A DNA stretch of 21,721 nucleotides, taken from assembly GCA_900550355.1 (NCBI GenBank), contig URRT01000008.1, forward strand, positions 1-21,721, written 5' to 3'. This document shows, piece after piece, positions 7,654 through 14,118 of the stretch. How positions within the stretch are numbered: the first letter of the stretch is position 1; each line of letters begins with the position of its first letter. The notes below the pieces were generated by a model, which was not told the DNA's origin, ran no database searches, and saw only the letters and a program-made list of their open reading frames with translations. The translations under genes were made by a program, and so were the position numbers. Source of the DNA: an uncultured Collinsella sp. (GTDB lineage Bacteria; Actinomycetota; Coriobacteriia; Coriobacteriales; Coriobacteriaceae).

Positions 7654-8610
7654 CTACAGCTCGCAAACGTTTTGCGCGCGACCCTCGACGTAGGCGACGA
7701 CGTTGTCGAACTCAATCTTGGCGCGGCGCTGCATGCCCTCGTGCGTAAGGAAGCCTACATGTGGCGTGAAGGTGCAGTTCTTGGCGTTGATGAGCGCGTA
7801 GTCGGCGGGGATGGGCGGCTCCATATCAAAGACGTCGATGCCGGCACCGGCGAGCTTATCGTCGTTGAGTGCCTGGGCAAGGGCATCGTTATCCACGATG
7901 GCACCGCGGGCGCAGTTGATAAAGACGGCACCGTCCTTCATCTGGGCGAACTGCTCGGTGCCAAAGCTCTTGCGCGTGGTGTCATTGTTAGGCAGGTGCA
8001 GGCTTACGATATCGGACTCGGCGAGCAACTGCTCGAGCGAAACCTGCTCAATGCCGGCCTCGGCTGCCTCGGGATGCTCGTGGCGGGCATAGCCCAGCAC
8101 GTGGGCGCCAAAGGCCTTAAAGAGACGACCCGTGGCGCAGCCGATCTTACCGCAGCCCACGATACCCACGGTCTTGTTGCGGATCTCGGCGCCCATTAGG
8201 CCGGCGCTCGTCTTGCCGCTGCGGACGGCGGCATCGGCGGCGACCACCTTGCGCAACACGTCGATGGTCAGGCCAAGGGTGAGCTCGGCGACCGAAACGT
8301 CGGAGTAGCCGGCGCAGTTGCGAACCTCAACACCGCGCTCACGGCAGGCGGAAAGCCCCACGTGGTCGATGCCCGTAAAGGCAACGGCGATCATCTTGAG
8401 CGTATCGGCGCCGGCGACGACCTCGGCAGGGTAGGGGTTGTTGGCGATCATGACGACCTCGGCGCCCTCGCTGCGCTGTGCAAGCTCGGCCGGATCGGTG
8501 GTCTTGGTGTCGAAGTAGACAAACTCATGGCCGGCGTCCTTAAGGGGTGCGGAGAGCCTGTCGATGGTCTGCTCGGGTACTCCCAACGGTTCGATCAGGG
8601 CAATCTTCAT
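7654..8610 (-). CDS. D-2-hydroxyacid dehydrogenase (NAD-dependent)
   Basis: A 318-residue protein of the D-isomer-specific 2-hydroxyacid dehydrogenase family, reducing a 2-keto acid to the D-hydroxy acid in the cytoplasm. Visible signatures are the Rossmann motif VGIVGCGKIG (about 147-156), the signature ending INCARGAIVD with the catalytic Arg, the Glu in FDMEPP, and the catalytic His in TPHVGF near the C-terminus. The start chosen is the ATG at 8610, preceded by GAGGAG; it gives the family's usual N-terminus (MKIALIEP). Longer upstream readings have no support. The exact substrate (hydroxypyruvate, glyoxylate, phosphoglycerate-like or other) cannot be told. The gene is divergent from the 4Fe-4S protein gene. 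Only a weak, long-loop hairpin follows its stop. Confidence 0.92.
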   Translation of the reverse strand: MKIALIEPLGVPEQTIDRLSAPLKDAGHEFVYFDTKTTDPAELAQRSEGAEVVMIANNPYPAEVVAGADTLKMIAVAFTGIDHVGLSACRERGVEVRNCAGYSDVSVAELTLGLTIDVLRKVVAADAAVRSGKTSAGLMGAEIRNKTVGIVGCGKIGCATGRLFKAFGAHVLGYARHEHPEAAEAGIEQVSLEQLLAESDIVSLHLPNNDTTRKSFGTEQFAQMKDGAVFINCARGAIVDNDALAQALNDDKLAGAGIDVFDMEPPIPADYALINAKNCTFTPHVGFLTHEGMQRRAKIEFDNVVAYVEGRAQNVCEL

Positions 8611-8648
8611 CTTGTGACTCCTCAATAAACCTAGGCGATTAGGTTGGC

Positions 8649-8676
8649 AATAGATTGTAGGTCTATTTGTCACAAA
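8649..8676. promoter_or_regulatory. Two overlapping inverted repeats between divergent genes
   Basis: AATAGA-N7-TCTATT (8649-8667) overlaps TTTGT-C-ACAAA (8666-8676). They lie in the 154-base gap between the D-2-hydroxyacid dehydrogenase and the 4Fe-4S protein, upstream of both. This is a suitable place for an operator, but no regulator gene is adjacent and the short arms could be chance. Confidence 0.3.
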
Positions 8677-8764
8677 GATGCTCCACGTGTAATTTGCCCG
8701 AGGCGTGGGCCGATGGCGTATCATTATCTCTTGCTTGTTTGCACTGCTCAGGGAGGGGCCGCGC

Positions 8765-10018
8765 ATGGCGCAGGAACACGATCTGTTTGATGACATTATC
8801 GAGATCAGCAAGGGTTTCGACTTTCTTAAAAACCCGCTTGGCGGTGTGACCGATGCACTCGATCCGTCGGCACCGCAGTGGAATCCTGCTGACTACAAGG
8901 AGCGCCCGCGCGGCAACACCATTCCGTGCCTGACCTGCAAAAACGAAAAGAGCGGCTGCACCGCGTGCATGGACGTGTGCCCGGTCAACGCTATCGAGGT
9001 CGAGGAAGACGCCATCGAGATCCTCGACTCCTGTCGCAAGTGCGGCCTGTGCGCCGCTGTCTGTCCGACCGAGGCGATCATCTCGCCGCGCCTAGCGCCC
9101 AAAAACGTCTACGACGACATGGTCTCGGGGGCTACGAGCCACGAGACCGCCTACGTCACCTGCACGCGTGCCCTTAAGCGCATGCCGCGCGAGAACGAAG
9201 TCGTCGTTGCCTGCGTGGGCGATATTACGGCAGAGACTTGGTTTTCGGTGCTGGCCGACTATCCCAACGTGAGTGTGTACCTGCCGCTGGGTGTGTGCGA
9301 TAAATGCCGCAACACCGGCGGTGAGGATATTCTGGGCGAGGCGATTGCGAAGGCCGAGGAGTGGTCCGGCACGGGTATGGGCCTGGAGGTCGACCCCAAG
9401 AGCCTCAAGTGCCATAAGCGCCGCGAGTACGAGCGCAAGGAGTACATGGAAAAGATCGCCCGCACCACGGGCCTGACGGTGACCAAGCTCAATCCGGCGA
9501 CGGCGGCGCTGGCCTCGGTGACGCAAAAGCTCAAGGCCCATCGCCATCAGATTACCCAGCTGGAGCGCACGCTCAACACCATGTGCGGCACCACGACGAC
9601 CAAGCGTCGCCGTTCGCTCACGCACGGGCGCCAACTGGTGCTCTCGACGTTGCAAAACCACCCCGAGCTTGCCCAGAACATGCAGGTGAGCACGCCGGAG
9701 TGCGATTTTGACAAGTGTACGTCGTGCGGCGAGTGCGTCAACGTGTGCCCCACGTTTGCCTGCGATCTGGTGGGAAGCGGCCGCTTTGCGTTGGAGTCCA
9801 CGTATTGTTTAGGCTGCGGCGCCTGTGTCAAGGTTTGTCCCGAGCATGCGCTCAAGTTGGTTGAGCATGATGCATCCAACCTGGTGGTCGTCGATCCCGA
9901 GGCCGAGGAAAAGGCCGCCCAGAACGCGAAGGCTCATGAAGAAGCTGAGAAGGTCAAGGCCGAAGCAAAGGCCAAGCTCGACAAGATGCTCGATCAGGTG
10001 GAGAAGCTCGCGGACTAG
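8765..10018 (+). CDS. Multi-cluster 4Fe-4S ferredoxin-type protein
   Basis: A 417-residue soluble protein with two pairs of ferredoxin-like motifs. The N-terminal pair is C55-x2-C58-x6-C65-x2-C68-x3-CP and C90-x2-C93-x2-C96-x3-CP. The C-terminal pair is C318-x2-C321-x2-C324-x3-CP and C348-x2-C351-x2-C354-x3-CP. Between them lies a domain with further cysteines (C133, C150, C178, C181) in a GVCDKCR context, probably another redox or metal site. The last 40 residues are a Glu/Ala/Lys-rich coiled coil. There is no signal peptide or Tat motif, so it should act in the cytoplasm as an electron-transfer subunit. The partner is not visible nearby. The ATG at 8765 is preceded by GGGAGG; an upstream in-frame ATG (8705) lacks one. 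Function beyond electron transfer is unknown. Confidence 0.85.
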   Translation: MAQEHDLFDDIIEISKGFDFLKNPLGGVTDALDPSAPQWNPADYKERPRGNTIPCLTCKNEKSGCTACMDVCPVNAIEVEEDAIEILDSCRKCGLCAAVCPTEAIISPRLAPKNVYDDMVSGATSHETAYVTCTRALKRMPRENEVVVACVGDITAETWFSVLADYPNVSVYLPLGVCDKCRNTGGEDILGEAIAKAEEWSGTGMGLEVDPKSLKCHKRREYERKEYMEKIARTTGLTVTKLNPATAALASVTQKLKAHRHQITQLERTLNTMCGTTTTKRRRSLTHGRQLVLSTLQNHPELAQNMQVSTPECDFDKCTSCGECVNVCPTFACDLVGSGRFALESTYCLGCGACVKVCPEHALKLVEHDASNLVVVDPEAEEKAAQNAKAHEEAEKVKAEAKAKLDKMLDQVEKLAD

Positions 10019-10036
10019 CTAAAAGAGCGTAAATGA

Positions 10037-10069
10037 TGGCCGGTGGGACAGGTACTGCCCCGCCGGCCA
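10037..10069 (+). other. Strong GC-rich hairpin after the 4Fe-4S gene
   Basis: TGGCCGG (10037-10043) pairs with CCGGCCA (10063-10069). The interior can extend as GGG/CCC and CAG/CTG with small bulges. It lies 18 bases after the stop codon but is followed by AAAAAA rather than U, so it is not a standard intrinsic terminator on the plus strand. It may protect the 3' end. Confidence 0.5.
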
Positions 10070-10139
10070 AAAAAGTTGCGGTGGAATAGTTCCTGTTTTG
10101 CCCTTAAGCTGGCAATTCTAGGAACTATCCCACCGCAAC
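10069..10139 (-). terminator. Intrinsic terminator of the dehydrogenase-gntR operon, with a 20-bp stem
   Basis: Arms at 10075-10094 (starting GTTGCGGTGG) and 10120-10139 pair over 20 bases with one mismatch around a 25-base loop. Read on the minus strand the hairpin is followed by TTTTTT (10069-10074), and it starts 11 bases after the gntR stop codon. The stem is much longer than other terminators here. It may therefore also be a dispersed palindromic repeat used as a terminator. Confidence 0.8.
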
Positions 10140-10149
10140 TAATAGATGG

Positions 10150-10905
10150 TTAGTTCATACTGCTTTGGTGGCCGGTTCGACCGGTACCGTTGCGCGTCAC
10201 GGTTTCATGGAGCAAAAAGAACCCGGGGACCTGTTTGGTCTCGGTGTATTCCATAAGGATGCCGTCGGCGTTGTAGGTCTGCCCGCGTATAACGGCGAGT
10301 GCGTTAAAGTCGTCGAGATCGAGCACGCGCGTATCCTCGGGCGTAGGATGCTCGATCGTTACATCGCGTTTGCCCGTGGCAATCTTAATGCCAAGGTCTT
10401 CTTCGAGGTAACGATAGATCGAGTCGTTGACAATCTCGGGTGTCAGCCCCGGTACTTGTGAACTTAGGTAATAGGAGTCGTCGGAGCACACGGCTTGTCC
10501 GTCTGCATAACGGATGCGTTTGGCGCGTGTGAGCTCACAGCCTTCGGGAAACCCGGTAATCTTGGAGAGCGCCTTGCTGCAGATGAGGAGCTCAAAGACG
10601 GTGGTGACAGTCTTGAGCTCAAAGCCTCGGTTGACCGCGATTTCCTTAAAGGTCTCGAGTCCGCCGCCGCCACGACTCGTCTCGTCACTGATGTTGCGAA
10701 TGACGCGCATGCCTTTGCCTTGCTGGGGGAGCACGTAACCATCTGCCGCAAGCATCGAGATGGCGCGACGGACCGTCATGCGCGAACAGTCAAACAGCTG
10801 CGTGAGCTCAGTCTCCGAAGGCAGATAACTCTGATAGGCGTATGTGCCGTCGTCAATCGACTGCTTCACGTTGTCATAAATAGTTTGGAAGATGGCTCGC
10901 GCCAT
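10150..10905 (-). CDS. GntR-family (HutC/UTRA) repressor of the alpha-glucoside locus
   Basis: A 251-residue regulator. Residues about 3-68 are the GntR winged helix-turn-helix (LPSETELTQLFDCSRMTVRR, then a wing with QQGKGMRV). Residues about 85-240 are a UTRA ligand domain ending in ILMEYTETKQVPGFFLLHE. This layout is that of TreR-like regulators, which sense phosphorylated disaccharides. The ATG at 10905 has AGGAGA upstream. It lies 65 bases after the zinc dehydrogenase and is probably co-transcribed with it. Palindromic sites around TCTAGA in the divergent control region (12063-12076, 12193-12208) are the likely targets, so it should control both arms and itself. The effector is inferred, not shown. 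Confidence 0.9.
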   Translation of the reverse strand: MARAIFQTIYDNVKQSIDDGTYAYQSYLPSETELTQLFDCSRMTVRRAISMLAADGYVLPQQGKGMRVIRNISDETSRGGGGLETFKEIAVNRGFELKTVTTVFELLICSKALSKITGFPEGCELTRAKRIRYADGQAVCSDDSYYLSSQVPGLTPEIVNDSIYRYLEEDLGIKIATGKRDVTIEHPTPEDTRVLDLDDFNALAVIRGQTYNADGILMEYTETKQVPGFFLLHETVTRNGTGRTGHQSSMN

Positions 10906-10970
10906 GACGGTCTCCTAGAGCTGGGCGCGTGAACGACGGATGAGGGCCGCCCGCGCAGGTGTCAATCGAT

Positions 10971-11996
10971 TTACTTGCTGGGGTCGATTATATATTTGCC
11001 CATGGCACGCAGGGCCGGGTCTGACAGGATAGCGCCGAGTTCGTCGAGGGAGGCTACCTTTGCGACCATCGAGGATACGTCGAGCCTGCCTGAGTCGATG
11101 AGTTCGAGCGCGCGACGCTGCGTATAAGGGTTGATGTAGGACGAGGTGAGCACAAGCTCCTTCTGGAAGACCTCGAAGGGCTTGACGGTGATCGTCTCAT
11201 CGGGCTTGGTAAGTCCGAACATCATAACCGTGGCCTTGTGGCCGGCGATCTGGATGGCCTGCTCGATGGTGACGGGCTTGCCAACACACTCGATAACGAC
11301 ATCGACGTTGCCGACGCCCTCCTGCTTCAGGCGGGCCGGGACGTCCTCGTGGATGGAATCAATTGCCAGGTCGGCGCCGAGTTTGAGCGCAACCTCGCGC
11401 TTGCCCTCGACGGGCTCGAGCAAGACAACCTTGGTGGCGCCGGCGTTTTTAGCAAGCTGCATCATGAGCAGACCGATCATGCCACCGCCGATAACGACAA
11501 CTGTGCTGCCGGGCTTGATGTTGCACATATCGATGCCGTGCAGGCAGCAGGCGACGGGCTCGGTCATGGCGCCCTGCTCGAAGCTGGTGTGATCGCCCAA
11601 CTTGTAGACTTGCTGCATATCGACGGAGCAGTACTCGGCAAAGCCGCCGTTAACGGTGGTGCCGTAACCGGTCATATGCTCGCAGTAGTGGTTGATTCCG
11701 TCGCGGCAGGGTTCGCAGCAGCCGCAGGGATGGTTTGGGTCGATGCACACGCGATCGCCCGGTTTAAAGCCAGCGACGTCGCTGCCCACGGCCTCGACAA
11801 CGCCCGCAAACTCATGACCAAGGATCGTGGGCGGGGTAACGTCGGCTGCACCCTTGTCGCCTTCATAGATATGAACGTCGGTACCGCAGACGCCGCAAGC
11901 TTTGACGTTGATCAGAACGTCGCGCCTGCCCACGGCCGGCTTTGCCGATTCCTCGACTCTGAGGTCGTGCTTTCCATAGAAGACCGCGCTTTTCAT
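10971..11996 (-). CDS. Zinc-dependent medium-chain dehydrogenase (sorbitol/threonine dehydrogenase-like)
   Basis: A 341-residue MDR-family alcohol or polyol dehydrogenase. Catalytic zinc residues are visible as C37 (CGVCGTD), H61-E62 (GHEFAG) and E146. The structural zinc site is C91-x2-C94-x2-C97-x7-C105. The coenzyme loop VVVIGGGMIG is at 166-175, and an acidic residue (E194) at the end of the second beta strand suggests NAD(H) rather than NADP(H). The ATG at 11996 has AAGGAG upstream. It is the first gene of the operon with gntR and faces the PTS operon across a shared operator region. Its substrate is unknown. Its place suggests it acts on a sugar or polyol linked to the imported alpha-glucoside. 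Confidence 0.9.
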   Translation of the reverse strand: MKSAVFYGKHDLRVEESAKPAVGRRDVLINVKACGVCGTDVHIYEGDKGAADVTPPTILGHEFAGVVEAVGSDVAGFKPGDRVCIDPNHPCGCCEPCRDGINHYCEHMTGYGTTVNGGFAEYCSVDMQQVYKLGDHTSFEQGAMTEPVACCLHGIDMCNIKPGSTVVVIGGGMIGLLMMQLAKNAGATKVVLLEPVEGKREVALKLGADLAIDSIHEDVPARLKQEGVGNVDVVIECVGKPVTIEQAIQIAGHKATVMMFGLTKPDETITVKPFEVFQKELVLTSSYINPYTQRRALELIDSGRLDVSSMVAKVASLDELGAILSDPALRAMGKYIIDPSK

Positions 11997-12032
11997 GGTG
12001 ACTCCTTAACGTGGCGGTGAATGTTGTAATAA

Positions 12033-12061
12033 AGTATAGGTATGCAAACATCCTTATACAA
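12033..12061 (-). promoter_or_regulatory. Promoter of the dehydrogenase-gntR operon
   Basis: On the minus strand, TTGTAT (-35-like, 12056-12061) and TATACT (-10, 12033-12038) are 17 bases apart. Transcription would begin near 12026, giving a leader of about 30 bases that includes AAGGAG. The left operator lies directly upstream of the -35. Confidence 0.55.
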
Positions 12062-12062
12062 G

Positions 12063-12078
12063 CCTATCTAGACAAGTT
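12063..12078. promoter_or_regulatory. Left GntR operator
   Basis: Contains TATCTAGACAAGTT (12065-12078), the exact reverse complement of the 14 bases at 12192-12205. It is centred on TCTAGA and forms an imperfect palindrome (12063-12076). It abuts the -35 of the minus-strand operon promoter. Confidence 0.7.
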
Positions 12079-12110
12079 GATAAATATTTTGTTTTAGAAG
12101 TTTTAGACAA

Positions 12111-12130
12111 ACAGGCAATAACAGGCAAAA
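12111..12130. repeat. Tandem ACAGGCAA repeat in the divergent control region
   Basis: ACAGGCAATA is followed at once by ACAGGCAAAA: two units with a ten-base period, the pitch of one DNA turn. They lie midway between the two GntR operators. They could be a second regulator's site, or could be chance. Confidence 0.35.
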
Positions 12131-12192
12131 CCTTTGAAATAAACCGTTCACCGTCAATTATCGACCGCTGACCGAACATGGAAACCGTATTA

Positions 12193-12208
12193 ACTTGTCT
12201 AGATAAGT
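12193..12208. promoter_or_regulatory. Right GntR operator
   Basis: ACTTGTCTAGATAAGT is a 16-base palindrome with one mismatched pair. It ends at the TG of the extended -10 of the PTS promoter, so a bound repressor would block polymerase. It shares 14 exact bases, in inverse orientation, with the left site. Confidence 0.75.
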
Positions 12209-12216
12209 GATATGAT
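12208..12216 (+). promoter_or_regulatory. Extended -10 promoter of the PTS operon
   Basis: TGATATGAT matches the extended -10 pattern (TGnTATAAT). A weak -35-like TTAACT lies at 12190-12195 with short spacing. Transcription should begin near 12223, leaving a leader of about 130 bases before the permease start. That leader contains a 7-bp hairpin, CTGCGGT/ACCGCAG (12291-12297 with 12314-12320). Confidence 0.6.
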
Positions 12217-12352
12217 AAAAATAGAAGCGCAAGAAGTCAGGGAAGCGGGCCCACCCGTCCTATTGCACGAGGTACACGCAAACGGCGCGTCTGCGGTCTC
12301 GAGTGAAGCCAAAACCGCAGCGCTCCGAATGAAGAGAGGGGGATTCCCCGTC

Positions 12353-13963
12353 ATGATGCAAAAGATACAACGTTTCGGCGGTGCAATGTACACGCCTGCA
12401 ATTCTTTTCGCATTTTCCGGAATCGTCGTCGGCCTGGGTACGTTGTTTACCACCGAGGCGATCTTTGGCGAGATGGCCACTGCGGGCCATCTTTGGTTTG
12501 ATTGCTGGAATGTGCTGCTCCAGGGTGGTTGGACGCTCTTTAACCAGATGCCGTTGCTGTTTTGCGTAGCGTTGCCAATCTCGCTCGCGAACAAGCAGAA
12601 CGCTCGCTGCTGCATGGAGGCTTTGGCCATCTACCTTACCTTCAACTACTTTGTAAGCACAATCTTGGGGCAGTGGGGCCCTGTCTTTGGGGTCGACTAC
12701 TCTGTCGAGGCGGGCAGCGGTACTGGTCTTGCCACTATCGCAAGCATCAAAACGCTTGATATGGGCATCATGGGCGCGCTCATTATCTCTGGTATCGCCA
12801 CGATGCTGCATAACAAGTTCTTCGATACCGAGCTCCCCGAGTGGTTGGGCGTGTTCTCGGGCTCCGTGTTCATCTATATGATCGGTTTCTTCGTTATGGT
12901 TCCGGTCGCTCTTATCGCCTGCCTGGTGTGGCCGCATGTTCAGGCTGCTATCTCTGCCTTCCAGGGATTCATCCTTTCCGCCGGTACGTTTGGCGTGGGT
13001 GTCTTTGCTTTCTTCGAGCGCGTGCTGATCCCTACAGGCCTGCACCACTTTATCTATACGCCGTTCTATTACGACAACGCGGCGGTCAACGGCGGCATCT
13101 TTGCTGCTTGGGCCAACATCCTGCCCCAACTGGCTGCCGATCCGAGCATTGCTCTTAAGGATGCCGCACCCTGGGCTGCCTATACCTGCCCTGGTTGGAC
13201 TAAGGTCTTCGGCTCGCTTGGCGTCGCCATTGCGTTTTATATGACCGCCAAACCCGAGCGCAAGCAGCGCGTCAAGGCTCTGCTGATCCCGGTCACCCTT
13301 ACCGCTATGCTTTGCGGTATCACCGAGCCGCTTGACTTCACCTTCCTGTTCATTGCGCCCGGCCTGTTCGTCGTCCACTGCGTGCTCGGAGCGCTCGGCT
13401 GCATGGCTCAAAACCTCCTTGGCGTCGTGGGCATCTTCGACGGCGGCATCATCTCGATGCTCTCGTGGGACTGGCTGCCCCTTTGGGCCGCACACGGTCT
13501 GCAGTACGCCATCTCCATCCTTGTCGGTCTGTGCTTTACCGCCCTTTGGGTCTTGGTCTTCCGTTTCCTGATCGTCAAGTTCGACTTTAAGACCCCCGGT
13601 CGCGAGGATGACGACGTCGAGGTCGAGCTCAAGTCCAAGGCCGACTACAAGCAAAAGCAGAGCGGTGCTGCTGCTGGCAAATCGGTCGCCCAGAGTAAAG
13701 ATGATGAGCGCTTGGTGCTTGCCGAGAACATCCTCGATCTGCTCGGTGGCACGGATAACATCATCGATGTAACTAACTGCGCTACCCGTCTGCGCGTTAA
13801 CGTCAAGGACAAGAGCGTCGTTGCACCCGAGGCTTCCTTCAAGGCGATCGGTACGCATGGCTTGGTGGTCCAAGGTCAGTCAATCCAGGTCATCATCGGC
13901 CTTACCGTCCCGCAGGTTCGCGAGAAGTTCGAGAGTCTTCTGAAGTTCGAGAGTCTTCTGTAA
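12353..13963 (+). CDS. PTS alpha-glucoside EIICB permease (MalP-like)
   Basis: A 536-residue membrane protein that imports and phosphorylates a sugar using phosphoenolpyruvate-derived phosphate. Residues 1-410 are the glucose-family EIIC domain, with about ten hydrophobic segments, the family's usual N-terminus (QKIQRFGGAMYTPAILF) and the GITEP motif at 322-326. After a charged linker (415-450), residues 453-530 are EIIB with phosphorylated C476 in TNCATRLR. No EIIA domain is fused, so one must come from elsewhere. The start is placed at 12353. An in-frame ATG at 12212 lies inside the promoter -10 and has no ribosome site. Upstream of 12353 is AGAGAGGGGG, partly in a GGGG-ATT-CCCC hairpin. 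The last 12 residues are a tandem KFESLL repeat. Linkage to a GH4 gene favours maltose or a related alpha-glucoside. Confidence 0.92.
   Translation: MMQKIQRFGGAMYTPAILFAFSGIVVGLGTLFTTEAIFGEMATAGHLWFDCWNVLLQGGWTLFNQMPLLFCVALPISLANKQNARCCMEALAIYLTFNYFVSTILGQWGPVFGVDYSVEAGSGTGLATIASIKTLDMGIMGALIISGIATMLHNKFFDTELPEWLGVFSGSVFIYMIGFFVMVPVALIACLVWPHVQAAISAFQGFILSAGTFGVGVFAFFERVLIPTGLHHFIYTPFYYDNAAVNGGIFAAWANILPQLAADPSIALKDAAPWAAYTCPGWTKVFGSLGVAIAFYMTAKPERKQRVKALLIPVTLTAMLCGITEPLDFTFLFIAPGLFVVHCVLGALGCMAQNLLGVVGIFDGGIISMLSWDWLPLWAAHGLQYAISILVGLCFTALWVLVFRFLIVKFDFKTPGREDDDVEVELKSKADYKQKQSGAAAGKSVAQSKDDERLVLAENILDLLGGTDNIIDVTNCATRLRVNVKDKSVVAPEASFKAIGTHGLVVQGQSIQVIIGLTVPQVREKFESLLKFESLL
13925..13960 (+). 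repeat. 18-base tandem duplication at the 3' end of the permease gene
   Basis: AAGTTCGAGAGTCTTCTG occurs twice in a row, identically, immediately before the stop codon. It keeps frame and adds six residues (KFESLL) to the EIIB C-terminus. Confidence 0.97.
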
Positions 13964-13981
13964 ACCATCGTCCATCGAAAC

Positions 13982-14021
13982 AATCGGCCTTGCAGAGCCG
14001 GTATGCACCGCAAGGCCGATT
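13982..14021 (+). other. Intercistronic hairpin between permease and glucosidase genes
   Basis: A perfect 12-bp stem AATCGGCCTTGC/GCAAGGCCGATT (13982-13993 with 14010-14021) has a 16-base loop and no following U run. It is more likely an mRNA-stabilising or processing element, or a partial terminator, than a full stop between the two genes. Confidence 0.6.
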
Positions 14022-14118
14022 CTGGAGATAAAAAACTCCACTTCTAGGTAACAGTTCCAAACCGTACAGGCCGCGTGCGGGGATGGATTGAGCAAGCGGC
14101 CAGAATGAGGAGGACATC

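Noticed and set aside
12260..13873. A 537-codon minus-strand open frame opposite the PTS permease
   Set aside because: It is an antisense shadow: charged, low-complexity, no ribosome site. The plus strand has a full EIICB protein.
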